This document shows, one piece after another, positions 32,957 to 45,300 of a stretch of DNA of 64,000 nucleotides. Location of the stretch: positions 186,001-250,000 of the forward strand of contig JAJEKV010000211.1 in the NCBI GenBank assembly GCA_021234155.1, given 5' to 3'. Every line of letters begins with the position of its first letter. Within the stretch, counting starts at the first letter, position 1. Below the pieces are notes generated by a model. The model did no database searches, was not told where the DNA came from, and saw only the letters and a list, made by a program, of their open reading frames with translations. Source of the DNA: Isoetes taiwanensis. Its lineage: Eukaryota > Streptophyta > Lycopodiopsida > Isoetales > Isoetaceae. The translations under genes and the position numbers were made by a program.

Positions 32957-33899
32957 ATGGAACCGATTGTATTACAGTTGTCCTCGATCTTGCAAGCGAT
33001 CTTCATTGCAATGAGAATCAATGAGGAAATGAATGCCATTATTGAAGAAACATGGAACCAGACATTAGTGGACAATCCCTTTGCATTACCTTCTTTAGCT
33101 GCCAATGACTTTGAGCTTACAGAAATTAATTCTCTATGGTTTTGGGCTCTGTTGCAAGCGCAAGGAGCCTTGTATGGTAGCTCTTTTGGGCCCTGGTACA
33201 TACGACCTCGTTCAACCCATTGGTGGTACCATTTTGAGGAATACGTTATATATGTTATCTAACACGCTTCAAGGAATTGTTTTGCGTTTCCAAAGAGACC
33301 TACTATTACATATGCTTACTTGTAAAGGACGTGTTGCAAAGAAATCCTCCAGAAGGTCTTGTCACGATTCAAGCACGCCTAATTTCAGTTGAGAAGCAGG
33401 TCGCAGTTGCCCTTCGTAGACTAGCAACAGGCGACAGTTTTCTTACATTATCAGAGCTGTTTGGAATTGGCAGATCTACAGCAGCAAGAATCACTTTTCA
33501 ATTTGTTGAAGCTTTGCTGATGCATGCGACTCACCACTTCCACTGGCCAGTTGGCCCTGAATTGAGGGTAGTGAAGGAAGGCTTCCAACGCCTTCAAGGC
33601 CTTCCCAATTGTTGTGGGGCCATCGATGCAACGCATATACAAATTGAACTTCCTGATGATGAGCAAGAAACAGACTGGTAAGATAGAACTGGACGCTATT
33701 CTATTCTAGTACAGGCTATAGTAGATAGTCGCACACGATTCTTAGATGTGGTTGCAGGTTATCCAGGAAGTGTTAATGATGCACGCCTTTTAAGAGTTAG
33801 CGAATTTACATCTATGGTCATTGAGGGACAAAGATTGAATGGGGAGGTGGTATACATTGATGGACAGCCTGTTCATCCAACGCAGTTCAAAGTTTTTTG
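32957..33899 (+). pseudogene. PIF/Harbinger DDE transposase, broken and truncated
   Basis: The start reads MEPIVLQLSSILQ and includes PRSTHWWYHFEEY, then shifts frame near 33245 into TRFKELFCVSKETYYYI. It continues with EKQVAVALRRLATGDSFLTL, SELFGIGRSTAARI (helix-turn-helix), and the catalytic-core phrases CCGAIDATHIQIELP (first Asp) and VVAGYPGSVNDARLL (second Asp). A TAA replaces the expected Tyr codon in DW-stop-DRTGRYSI at 33679. The protein ends early after VVYIDGQPVHP, so the third catalytic residue (Glu) and the C-terminal part are missing. Confidence 0.85.
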
Positions 33900-36800
33900 A
33901 AAATCTGTAGATTCAAACTTTGTTGAATTGTAAATCAAAGAATTTCGCACATGAAGCCCACCATAAAGTTACACCATAAAGTTACAGGAGTGAAGCCCAG
34001 ATTCTAATGCATTGCATACTAAAATCTGAAGCACAGATTATCAAAACTTATGTAATGCATGTAGAAAATAATCCTAATGTTTTTACTGGAAAACAGATTC
34101 GTAATGCAGAAAACTTTTCATTGGTTCCATTTCCATTTTCCCCTAAGAGCCTTATGGAAACAATACATTTTCATTTCGTCTATCAGTATAGCAGCCTGAT
34201 TACCATAATTCTATTTCATCACAAGACTACTGACAAGAATGTCCAGTTTTATTTTGGCTAAGACAAAATGTATGCAAATTTTTGAAGCTTGATGCATTTC
34301 TCAACTATTTAGAATAAGCTGCATTTTTTTAAAAAAAACCAGCCTGCTTTCAGCACATGTAAACTAGATAATGCCAAAGATGCAATCGATATGCAATTTA
34401 CTTAAAGCATAATTTTTGTTTCAGCTTTCATAATGCAGCAATAATCCTGCTTATATTTTCAAACTTAAGAGTATGTTTTCGACCATAAAAAAAAAGAGCA
34501 TAATATCCTTACTTCAAGCTACTAGATACCATGGTATACATGTAAAGATTTATGATCCGTGCTCGTCAAATCCAGGGAAAAAGACAACACCAAGATAAGA
34601 ATTTAAATTGTTACCTTGTTTCTTGTGCAATATATCATGCATCAAACTTTAAAATAGTATCAAAACGATAGAAATGTCTGTAGTGCATAGTGTGTTTATA
34701 TTGCTTCGTAACTTTAGCTTCCAAAATCATCCAAATCCAAAATAAATTGGAGAAGTCAGACTGGTTACCTGCAGCAAACAATACACTAATTAGCCTTAGT
34801 CAGGGTAACAGCATATTCGCTAGCAGGTAAGCTATAGTCTGGCTTGGCTCTTCGCCCTTTACCAATCATACATCAATAGACATTGTATACACAAAAAGCT
34901 CAGTTCATAGCTGCAGTTTAGTTGTCAGATCACCATATTTTTAGATGTAGCCAATCATTTGCAGCTGTCTACCAGACCTGCCTGGGTTGTTCAGCACGAA
35001 TTCCATGTGTTTATAATCCTAAATCCATACTCTAAGCCTAGTTAACCGTTAGGATTAACTATTAACTCAATAGAGATAATGTAAACAAGCTTTACCTTGC
35101 CATTTCTTTAGCATTTCTAGACCATAAGCATTTACATATTATAATAACTTAAAAGAAACCTGATTCAGCTGTAGCTCCTCATCATTTTCGTCTTCACTTG
35201 AATATTCTTGTTGCTGGGCTTCAAGGGAATCTGCTACTTTGTCTATGCTAGCTTCTGTGCCCATCTTGCCTTGACTCCATGCCGATATACATGTGTAGTG
35301 AGCAGTAGACTGGATACCCCTGTGTTAGTATAATTGTGTACATAAATATGTCCTGCATCATTTTCTTCAAAATCACTCTATGTCACCTCAATATCTTGAA
35401 GTTTTTTGCTATTTCTTGCCCGTTCAATGCCTTTGCCAAGATAACTTACCCACTAATGTTATCATTAGCGTCCATGTTTCCCGCACCCTAGCATATCAGT
35501 TTCTCACACTTACGAGGGGATAAATCACTTTTATTTCTTTGCAATGCTTTTTGGGACCCGATCCCTAAAGATCTCGGCAGTTATAGGCTATAAGGCCAAC
35601 TCCTAAGGCAGAACACAATTTTAGCACCATATGTGGCATGAATTGTTTTCACACAGGCTTTTATTAGAACACACCATACAGTTGACAACCATGTAGGTTG
35701 TATCCTGCTAAAACTGGTAGGGGTGCTAAGTTTCATAAGACCCTTGATAAGGTTTTCATTGGGGTGTACGGGCAATGCAAACACTTGGAGAGGCTCAAAA
35801 GTCCTTAAGGGCAGTCATGCAACCATGCAGTTTGTGAGCACTAAGGTAATTTGTCGCAAGTCGTTGGCATATGATGGCATATGAAGTATTTGCAAACACT
35901 GGCTATGCAGCACTCAACATGAGTTGAAATCCCTTTGGGTTTTTCAATTGGCATACATACCACATTAAAGGTCTACTTGTGCGCTTCATGGAGGTACGTT
36001 ACATTAATTGGCTACCAACATATGGGTTAGTTTCTGATAAATTTTGACCTTTGGAAATCTGTCTACAAAAGCATAGCCATACCGATGCCATACTGTCACC
36101 AAGTTCATCAATGCAAATGGCCAAGGTCAGCATGACCACATTCTTAAAACTAAATCCCTGGTTCAAGATGGCATATTCTCAAAACCAGATCTCCATTATT
36201 TGTTACTCTGTCATTTGATGGGAGCTTGTCGTTTGGTACTGGAGCTTGTCATAGCCTGCTGAACCCTGTTACTTAAATTACTTGTTAACCCTATTCTCTT
36301 GGGTCAAGCTACAAATGCAGACAAATTGAGGCTATCGAAAGAAAGGTTTTTAACTTAACTTCTATCTTTTGTACTAGGCAAAACCATAGCTTTTGTTTCA
36401 GAGATGTAAGGCCAAAGCTATTGATTTCTGAAACTTTTGGGCTTGAGACCATAGCTGAGGATGACACTGTCATCAACAGACCTGGCTATGCTGAAAAAAA
36501 GAGACAAGAAAAGGCCAAAGAAAGGGCATCTGAGGTATCTGTCTGGAAAAAAATTCACCACTTTATCTTGTTGCCATTTCACAGGCCCCAACAAACTGCC
36601 TTCTAAGGATCAGGATCACTTCTGTATATTGGAATTCTTGCTCTATTTGCTTACATTTGGCCTTTGAACATGGCTCTTTCTGGTCTTTTCATATCTGCAT
36701 ACAACACAATACTTCTGCAAATATTAGATAATGTGCATATTTGATTTGATGAACCACTTGACGTTTGATGTCAGTATTCATGTTCTTAAGCTGGTATCTA

Positions 36801-37728
36801 TTTTACTAGCAATATGTAATATATTTCAGTAAAAAATCTAGCATTTGACGAGGAATGAGATGATTCAATTTGTTATGCAAAAATAGACATCTAAGCTTTC
36901 TTATGCTCAACAACTGTTTGTTTTCGTGTATGTCTAATGATTCTGCATCCATCTTATTCACCACGCAACGCATAACTTCAATTGTCCTTCATTTTTATTT
37001 CACAAAATATAAGATTGAATTACTACCATATTCACCTCTGATAATGCCATGTCTCAGCTTGGCGAACATATTCATTACTTGGCGGGCTATATCACACAAG
37101 TGTTTCCACCATAAACTAATGTTGCACTACAATGACAGACTCAGGTTTACTTCAAAACAGTGTAATTTAAAACTCAGAGAATTTTTGGAAGCTAGAAGCG
37201 TTGGATAAACTCAATTGATTTCGAGTTACTCAAAAAAATTAAGAGTCATTCCATTGCAAGTTAACCAACGATTCCAACAAACAATTTTAAAACCTGACAA
37301 ACAGTAATACTGCTTTGCATATGACAAAATTGCTAGAATACAGACTGATCCAAAATATTTCTGAACATGGGATGCTAATTCCTAGTTCCAGCAACATCAA
37401 ACGAACACTGAACACTGAGAATGTGGATGAATTAGAATTTTTGAATTCAAATAATATCTTGAATTCAAAGAGAGATTTTAAAATTGTCTTGTCCGGACTC
37501 TAGAAGAAAAGGTTTGTAAGCCGATAAGAGACTTGACTTGAAGTACACGTCCAGAAGTTGAAGATAGGTAGAGACTGCTTCGAAGTTAAAAGTCTGCTTC
37601 ATGATCCCGATTGCCTTCATTGCTTCTATCATCTGTTAAAGTTCTCAAGCATTATACATTCAATAGTGTTAGAATTTGCACCAAGTAAACAACTACAAAC
37701 CTGAGTTACTTACTGGTGTCATTTTTTG
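33900..37728. other. Interior of the PIF/Harbinger element between its two genes
   Basis: Mostly AT-rich filler. A minus-strand open stretch at about 35263-35160 begins MGTEASIDKVADSLEAQQQE, continues acidic (SSEDENDEE) and ends at CAG|GTTTC, so it could be an exon. The plus ORF at 36421-36606 (EKKRQEKAKERASEV) is unassigned. The transposase C-terminus was not found here. Confidence 0.4.
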
Positions 37729-38742
37729 GCCAAGTACATAAACCCTGTTGCAAGCATTTGAAGAGCATTTGTTGCTGCTGTTTGAACAGCTATTGCTCGG
37801 TCACGCTGCCCTAGTGTGTCCATGTGCATCTCGTAAGTGAGTTTGCGAGCCTCCATAGCTTATTCCTTTTTGGCCTCCTCAGCCTTGTTCAAGGCTTTTA
37901 ACAAGCCTTCGTTAATTTTTGGCTTACGTAATCGTTTCTTACCATTGCTGAACACCTCTGCACTTGATGGCGTCTGGTTGTCTTCACCATCCATTGTATA
38001 TTCAGCATCATTATCTACACAAAGTTATTGTTAGTGAGATTGAAATGCACGCGAGAAGAGACATATGCAAAAAAACTTAGAGACTACCAGCAGTGGGAAT
38101 GGTGAAAGATGCAGGTATGGAGCTCTCAGATACAAGATTACCAGGGGCCACAGATCTCCTCATACCATACCACATGTCAAGGGCATCGTATACATCCTGG
38201 ATGAAGTTCAAGGGAAGGCTTCATTGCTTACGGTCTGCGTTTGACATCTGCCAATAGGAATTGTGACCACTTGGAATATCCTCATAGTCCTTCACCTTTT
38301 TGAAATCAGCAATGAGCGTCTCCCATTTGGATTGGCAGGCTTTTGAAGATCGCTTCACACCATGTGCCCAACAATAGTTTTCCACATCACTCCAATGCTC
38401 AGGCTGCCTCTTATGCTTTTCCCTGGATCCTACCATGGCTTGTTGCTCATAGTCCTCTCGCTTTGCAGCTTGAAGAACTAAAATCTCGACCAAGCGACCC
38501 CGACCCGTTTGAATGCACTCGTTTAGTTACATTCTTTGCCTTCTTTGTCATCCCCATTCTTTGTGATCATCAACAGTTTGTGCACCTTTTTGTGGTGCAC
38601 CAATACTTCCAGACACATCATTACGTGGCACTTGAAAACGAGACATGCTGTTTCGTGATGTGCCCACAGACTCTTGTGCCTCTTCCTCCATCTCAAATTC
38701 AGATGAAACTAACATCCTCTGTAATGCCATGATACTGCACAA
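37729..38742 (-). pseudogene. Myb/SANT-like (trihelix-type) PIF/Harbinger accessory protein, broken
   Basis: Minus strand from ATG 38742: an acidic, Ser-rich N-terminus, then after a frame change EILVLQAAKREDYEQQ and PEHWSDVENYCWAHGVKRSS with KACQSKWETLIADFKKVKDY. This is the SANT/trihelix DNA-binding domain with its conserved Trp residues. A TGA at 38221-38223 precedes LPLNFIQDVYDALDMWYGM. A later exon (KRLRKPKINEGLLKALNKAE) has TAA at 37860-37862 and ends at TGA 37729. In active elements this partner helps the transposase bind the TIRs. Confidence 0.8.
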
Positions 38743-39421
38743 TCAAGACATTAATTTGAAAAGCAAAAGAAATGAGCAAATCAAATGGGAATTTGATACT
38801 ACCATATCAAATGCAGTACTCTATTTATATCCTAGCAAACACCAGTTAATTATTCAAACCATTTCCAATGTCAAACAAAAGCAGAAGCAGATTATGTTTC
38901 AAAGATTTCATTAGCAGAAGCAAATTTTAAGGTCAACATTTTATCATGTCTGATGTCTGATGCACACCAATTCATTTTATCATTTTATCATGTTTGATGT
39001 CTGATGCACACGAAAATGATGTCTGATGTCTCTGCATACCAATTCAAACTAAATAGAGAAGTTCAAACTAAATAGAGAAGGATGAAAATGATGCTTGTAT
39101 GAATTCACTAACCTGCAATTTGTTCACTGATCAGACAACAGGTAGGGCGCAAATCCTCTTTCCCCAACAAATGCGTCTCCAAGAATAAGGACGATAAACC
39201 CAATTCAAGAAACGAAAAGTAAAATTTAAAGTGAAGATCGGACATGGTGGCGATGCTAGTGCGTGATGATGGGATGGAGTGCTTGAAAATGTTCCGGTAT
39301 TGCTTGTGGAGATTTCCGGTAAACTAGAAGTGTTGACCGGCTAGAGACAAATCAAGGCATCGACTGGAGCTCTCAGAAATCCCCTGCCCTTTCTGAAAAT
39401 TCGAAGTTACCTTCGGGAAAA

Positions 39422-39441
39422 ACTTTGCCACGTGGCAAAGT
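39422..39441. promoter_or_regulatory. Perfect subterminal palindrome with G-box core
   Basis: ACTTTGCCACGTGGCAAAGT is a perfect 20-bp palindrome near the right end of the PIF/Harbinger element. A partial match (GCCACGTGG) lies near 32433 at the left end. It could be a transposase or Myb-protein binding site. Confidence 0.5.
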
Positions 39442-39627
39442 CAGATCGCATGGGTACTGAGTGACCTGAACTTCAACTTTTTTTTTTGGAGTCAGGCGAC
39501 CACATGGGAATGTCGCCTTAGACCGGATGCTCAAGAATCGCCATCAAATGCAGATAACAACATCAGTTCTACCTTCTAAATTTGACCCTTTGCATCAGAC
39601 CTTCGGGTCGGATCCCGCCGGAAAATG

Positions 39628-39715
39628 CACTCGTGTATTTCCAACCTCTAGATCTGGAAATACTCCACAGCGTAACCATCCTCGGCGCATCCTAGCCCCA
39701 CTCCTAAGCATTTGA
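39628..39715 (+). repeat. Dispersed repeat family R2, copy 2
   Basis: Shares ACTCGTGTATTTCCAACCT-type sequence and GGAAATACTCCACAGC with 26277-26365, in the same order. Confidence 0.65.
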
Positions 39716-39731
39716 CGTGTCAAATGCTTAG
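39704..39731. repeat. Near-perfect 28-bp palindrome
   Basis: CTAAGCATTTGAC and GTCAAATGCTTAG are perfect complements separated by GT only. It lies at the end of the R2 copy. Confidence 0.8.
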
Positions 39732-39851
39732 CCACTATCCATCCTATTTGACGTGGCGTCAGACCGGTCATGATTCCATAAGCCATAATTTCCACGCCAA
39801 TATTATGCCACGTCAGCACTGAGTAAGCATTGCGCTATTGTAAATTTGAAC

Positions 39852-40259
39852 TAGGGGAGGGTGCCCTTCTTTCACCCACTCCCCTTTAATGGCCCAGTTT
39901 TTGCCCCTTAATAGCCCATTTTTTACCCTTTAATAGCTCACTTTTGCCCTTTAATAGCCCACCTTTGCCCTTTAATAATGGGCACTTGTGGTCCAATGAA
40001 GGTCAATTGTGAGTATTTAGTGGTCCATTGGAGGGCTTTTTGGTGGTCCATTGAAGGGCATTTTGGGGTCTATTGGTGTCAAAATTACTATACAAATAGC
40101 ATTCTTCCAATTTGTCGAAACGACTTGTGCTTAGCATCAATTGAAAGCTAAACTTTGAAATTTTATAATGTTATTTCAAAATAAGAGATTAAAAATAAAT
40201 AGACCCCTCATAATAAAAATTTTTCGCTTAAGTGGGCGGTTTATGGGCACCCTCCCCTA
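39852..40259. mobile_element. TA-flanked MITE (404 bp) with internal tandem repeats
   Basis: TA at 39852-39853 and 40258-40259 flank terminal inverted repeats GGGGAGGGTGCCC. Inside are about five copies of CCCTTTAATAGCCCA-TTTTTG (39885-39985) and then copies of TGGTCCATTGAAGGGCATTTT. The TA duplication points to the Tc1/mariner (Stowaway-like) type. No coding capacity. Confidence 0.8.
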
Positions 40260-40400
40260 TGGAGGCCAATAACAGTTCCGGATAGAAGATTCAAGTGGCA
40301 GAGCAGAGCTTTTCGGCAAAGATGGACCCTCAGACAGGTTAGTTTATGCCTTTGTTGAGTGTTGCTTCCCCTTTTTTTAGGTCTAATTCTCCATAAATAG

Positions 40401-40510
40401 TATATAGAATAGAATAGAATAGAATAGAATAGAATAGAATAGAATAGAGTTTTTATCGTCCACAGAGACCAATCGGTCTATGGGACCCAAAAAGAAGGCG
40501 CAGCAAACGT
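40401..40510 (-). mobile_element. Retroelement 3' tail with (TATTC)n end
   Basis: On the minus strand, GGTCTCTGTGGACGATAAAA is followed by about nine copies of a 5-base unit (plus strand AGAAT at 40406-40446). The same body-plus-pentanucleotide design appears at 59250-59345 and 59925-60010, so this looks like a LINE or SINE family that ends in a pentanucleotide array instead of poly(A). Confidence 0.65.
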
Positions 40511-42000
40511 ATTACTGTCCAGATTAAAAAAACTCCTGCCCCGAAGGATTTTGGGGGAAAACCCGTGACAGGAATAAGAGTGCGAAAGAGATTAGCTTCT
40601 GTCTTTACTCTCAAGAATAATAGGGCCTGAGATTAGCCTAAGAATAGTAGGGTCTATGCATTACATTACTGCATGATAACAATGATAAATTTTAGAAATT
40701 AAACTACAACATTATTTGAATTTAGTCATTCATTATGAAGAAGGGCCTTTAGTTGACCCTTCTTGTTCTGGGAATCATTGAGCAGGCAATGAATCATTGA
40801 AAGCGAGACTTTCATCTAATGATCTCATGCTCTTTTGCATATTGCTGCACCACGGTAAGACATTTCCTCATTGCCAATTGACATTTGTTTTAGCTTCCAT
40901 GTTAATCGGTTAACAACAATAATTTGAAGGCCTCCTCTTAACATTAGGTCTTTCTTTAATAGTAGTAGTGCTATAAGATACTTGTTATTTTCTAATATTA
41001 TTTCCACAGCAAATACAAGTCTAAAAAAACATTAGAAGCATTGTACTATGATTTTAAGTTACATTAAGGCCTTTTTCCTGAACTTGTTTTTGTCATTCCA
41101 GCATGTAACAGTGGATTGATAGTGGCTGGGCATGAAAATTCTGATTAGAAGCAATAAATTCGTTGGGCAACCTTATTGTTCTTTTATATTCGAGCTTTAG
41201 ATGAAGACACGTCATGCATGATGAAACAACATCTTCAAGCATGGATGGGTTTTTCTACTCTAGCAATATGTGGTGCATATTCAAGAGCAACAAGAGTACC
41301 CAATTTATAAAAGTATTGGGACGGCTAGGCAGCGATATTGGGACGAGGTTGGCACTCTTGGGGATACTGACGAGAACTTTGTATGGGGCAAGGATGAAAT
41401 ACAGGACTGAGGCCATGGAAGACGAGTCGGGAACTGATTTCATAAGAATTGATACCATGGATTACACCATGGTAGTGGGGTGACTTGGGAACGTTGGGGC
41501 TACTGCTACAAGTCTTGTATATATTTCTTTCATTTAGTTCTGTTGTTGCTTGCATTTTAAGCAGTTTCTAGATGCCTAGAATGGAGATGGAGAATGGTGA
41601 GCAGCAGGCTTATGGGAATGATAGGTGTGAAGCAACTGGTGGGAATGGCGTTAATTGCATAGACAACAATGATGAGTCCTCTATGTCCCCTCTGCACATG
41701 CCTATTGCACTGGTCCTAGTGTGCTATGCCTTCTCCTATGGTCTTCTCTCCGAATGGGAAGCGAGTGCAAGTTGTGCTTGAAGTAGTCTCAAGCATTGTG
41801 AACATAAACATGCTTGCTGAATCATAGCAGCTTCAGTGCACTTGTTCAGGACGCAAGAGGTTGTTTGAAGAATTTGGAGGAGGTCGTATCCCATATGAAA
41901 GAGGAAGAGGTGGAAGCCAGTAATAGTGAGCACCAGAACATGCGGACGCACATGGATTGGGAATAGCCCCTGCCCTTAAGGGTAGATAAGTTGCATGGAG
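40511..42000. other. No gene recognised
   Basis: One plus frame near 41325-41410 reads RQRYWDEVGTLGDTDENFVW, which looks protein-like but is short and ends in a stop; unassigned. Confidence 0.35.
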
Positions 42001-42002
42001 CT

Positions 42003-42193
42003 GCACTGTGCACAAAGGATTCAGATCCCCAGCTTGTACTTTTTGTATGTTTGTCATTGCGAGGCAAAATTTGACAGGCAAGCATTCTGTGGCATACAGT
42101 CTGATCACGTTCCTGTTGTAGGTGTTGACTTTTTTGCCACAATAAAGATAATGGTAGGGGCTTAAAGGCCACTAATCTTGTCGACCACACTGC
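42003..42193 (-). repeat. Dispersed repeat family R1, copy 3 (inverted)
   Basis: The minus strand aligns with 18330-18530 (gactgtatgccacagaat, aattttgcctc, acaaacatac). Confidence 0.7.
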
Positions 42194-42364
42194 ATAGCCT
42201 ATTTTAAAGACGCTAATCTTGTGTAAAGCCTATTATGGTGTACGACATGAAAATTTGCTAATTTAGGAAGGAATGGCTATTCTGAAATCAATATTGTGTT
42301 TGAATTGTTTGCAAAGAATGTCAATCTCTAGATTACGAGTCACTTAACCATTTGATGCTTAGGT

Positions 42365-42455
42365 GTAGGGCTGGGATGCACTGAAATGGTATATGTTCTA
42401 GAATATACTCCAATCTAAAGGTTAGAAATGCATGAAGCCATTCAATAACGATATA
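42365..42455 (-). repeat. Dispersed repeat family R2, copy 3 (inverted)
   Basis: The minus strand matches 26277-26365: AACCTTTAGATTGG, TATTCTAGAACATATACC, CAGTGCATCC. Confidence 0.7.
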
Positions 42456-44817
42456 GTTATAAGCTAGATTTTATTATAGAGCTTTTGTTCTTTCTAGGGA
42501 TGCACTCTGCATCTACTATTACATGGCTTTTTGTGTAAAAGAATTAGGACATCTATCAAATATTTCAACATGAAGGCTTGGAGAACTGCAAAGTTGATCA
42601 TAGAAAAGTTTCATTGCTTGATGCTTATAGAATCCTTTTACATAGTTCGTCAACTATATAAAATGATGTATGCACATTATCCTATAGCACAAAATTCTGA
42701 AGCATAGAACATTTGAAGCAAGAGTGTGTGTGGTTGTGTTGTAAAGCCTACAAGATCTGCTTTGCTAAGGTTTGTCTACTCACCAGTTGTTTTGAATGCT
42801 TTGAGTTCATCTTTATGGTTGTAGATAATAAGCAGTTTATGCACCAGTATGTTGTTTCAAGCTAAAGAGGCAAAGAAAAGTATTGTTTTTAATAACACCT
42901 CTAGAACAAAGTTATTAGTTACAGAGCACTATAGAGTTGTATATACCAGATATATCTACTTTGTAGCATCTAATATTATAGTGTTCTCATCTCACAAATA
43001 CTTTAAACAACTTGCTACAATATCATTTAAAGCTGTCTTGGCACAGTTAAACACCAAAGCTGATTCAAGAAATGCTTGTGAATTGATGCTTATATGAATC
43101 ACAGTGCTTTGCCTTAGACAAGGGGCAGCGCCTCTGGTGCAGTTGATGACCCCTCACACGAGCTAGCTCCTTTTTATATTGTTCCTGTTATTGGGTGGTG
43201 GGGTCATAGTCGACATACAATGAGGTGCTCTTCAGCTTCACACCTGGGCACAGTATGCGTCTCTTATCATTGCATTTGCAACTGTGAATTTGTCAATGCG
43301 TGAGCGATCGTGGTGCTAGACACAATGATGAGTGGCCTAGCAAAGTGTACGGGAGCATGGAACCTCATGTGTGACAAGACCAATATGTGGAGCCGACCAA
43401 GGCCCCCGTTATACGGGAGGCCACAAACTACCACATTATGTCTCCTATGACTCTGTTCCCATTGCTTGCTGAGACATAGGCAATGTTCCCCGCCGCGTTA
43501 TCTGTTGGGAGATGCCTGTTCTTTGTGTTGAACCCCATGGTGGCTGTCAGGGAAGAGTAGCATTCGCATGTCTGAGCTGGTGGGCTTCGATCATGAGAAC
43601 ATGAGCAAAAGCAGCTGCTACGTTTGCTGAGCAGCCCTCATCTCTTGTAACTGAGACCCGAGCTCTTTCTGAAGCTGTCTTGCTTGGCCAATTTGTGCAC
43701 GCATTGTTGCGACTGCTCACGAGCTTCTGCATGGAGGACTTTGCCATGTTGAGTATCTGCGGCATGCAACCCTCATACCTCTCAATCCTGCATGATGGAG
43801 TTTACTCCTATTTCCCGAGCGGAAGAAATTTACCACAAACTGCTGACCTTGCCTTTGAGGGTCTCACATGTCGGGAGGTGCTGGCACTGTGTACCTCAGT
43901 GGTTGTATGTAACGTCTTCTAGACCGTGGTTGCCCTCTCCTCAGCTTCCATACGAAGTAGAGATAGGATTGTCCTAGTCTCTTGCTCAAAATGTTGTCGA
44001 TCTGGGTTGATCTCGAGCCATGGTATTAATCCTGTAGACAGTGTTTTTAAATTTGTCCGAAGATCAGCAATTCGCGTCCTATCTTGCTTTCTTTCAGAGT
44101 GTTTAGTCGGAGGCCATCATCAAGCTGTTGAATGCGAGTCTGTATGCTGGAAACACGTTGTTTTTCCATCACCAATTGTTTTTTGAGCAACTTGGTATGG
44201 AGCTTTGTATTTCTTCCGCTACGCATGCAATCCTAGTTGTGTTGCCTTCTGCTATCGCTTGAATTTATTTGCAGTGCTCCTCAGGTGTCTAGTCTAGTGG
44301 TGTCGGTGATTGTGGAGGTGCAACTTGCTATTAGGTTGGAGTACTTTCTATGTGCCTGACAGGCCATGCTAGTTGCACGGGTCTTTGCCGTGCCTGTCTT
44401 TTCAGTGTATACCTGTCAATCTTACTCGTATCACCTAGTCTGCGTAGGGGTCTTGCCTCTATGTACTCTCTCAAGAGAAGTCTAGCTACTATGTCTGGGG
44501 GAGGGAATCTATCAGTGTTGTCGATATGCATGTATGTGGAATAGGTTGGAGGGGTGCAGGGCTCGTGTGACTGTTCTATCACTGGGGTTGCCATTACTAA
44601 AGCAGAGATCTAGAAGCTAGGTGGAGAGAAAGGGGGTTGGGGTGAGTAGAAAAGGTTCAAGGAGCTAAGGAATTCTTGGAGGCTCAACAATATCATGGTA
44701 TGACATTAAAACATAAACGATGCCCACCCTCAGTGATTGGCATAGGCGGGTTTGGGGGGGTTCAACCTTGTAGGTGAAGGTTCAATTCTTGGTATTGTTG
44801 AAATTCGTAGATTCTCT
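42456..44817. other. No gene recognised
   Basis: Mixed-composition spacer. ORFs on both strands at 43547-44186 have no familiar domain and look like chance readings. Confidence 0.35.
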
Positions 44818-45300
44818 TATTGCATACTGGCTTTCTTTTCTTGATTGCAAGTTGTTTCCTGGAACCTTTATTGCATACTACCTTTTTTTTCTTGATTGCA
44901 ACTTGAAAATTTAAGGATGCTATTGTGTTTGTTTCAAATTAGAACCTTGAAAAGGTAAATAGAGAGCCAAATTTTGTTGAAGAATATAAACCTAGTTTTG
45001 GGATCTATAATCAGAAGTTAGTTTTGAGGTCTTGATTGCAAGTTTTCGCCTAGAACTTTTATTGCATACTACCTTTCTTTTCTTGATTGCAAGTTTTCGC
45101 CTAGAACTTTTGTTGCATACTGCCTTTCTTTTCTTGACTGCACGTTTTCGCTTGGAATTTCAAGGATGCTGTTGTATTTGTTTCAAATTAGAATCTCGAA
45201 AAGAAAAACAGGGAGCCAAATTTTGTTGAAAAGAATAAATCTAGTTTTGCGATCTGTAATCAGAAGTTAGTTTTGAGGTCTTGTCAGCATTCGTGCAAAC
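44818..45300. repeat. Relic of the small-gene 3' flank, tandemly reduplicated
   Basis: Repeated phrases ttattgcatactgcctttct, ttcttgattgcaagtttt and ataatcagaag-ttagttttgagg match the 3' flanks of family genes 1, 2 and 4 (for example 58355-58450 and 23100-23270). Two long units (about 44835-45050 and 45085-45290) and extra short ones are present, but no coding remnant of the gene is upstream. Confidence 0.65.

Larger units (their letters stand above)
32390..39520. mobile_element. PIF/Harbinger element, full-length but dead
   Basis: TTA target-site duplications lie at 32390-32392 and 39518-39520. The terminal inverted repeats GGGAACGTTCCCATG (32393-32407) and GGCGACATTCCCATG (inverse of 39503-39517) agree at 12 of 15 positions. 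Both ends carry a subterminal GCCACGTGG; at the right end it sits in a perfect 20-bp palindrome (39422-39441). Inside are the two genes typical of the superfamily: a DDE transposase on plus and a Myb/SANT-like protein on minus, facing each other. The length between TSDs is 7125 bp. Both genes carry stops, so it could move only with help from an active relative. Confidence 0.85.
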
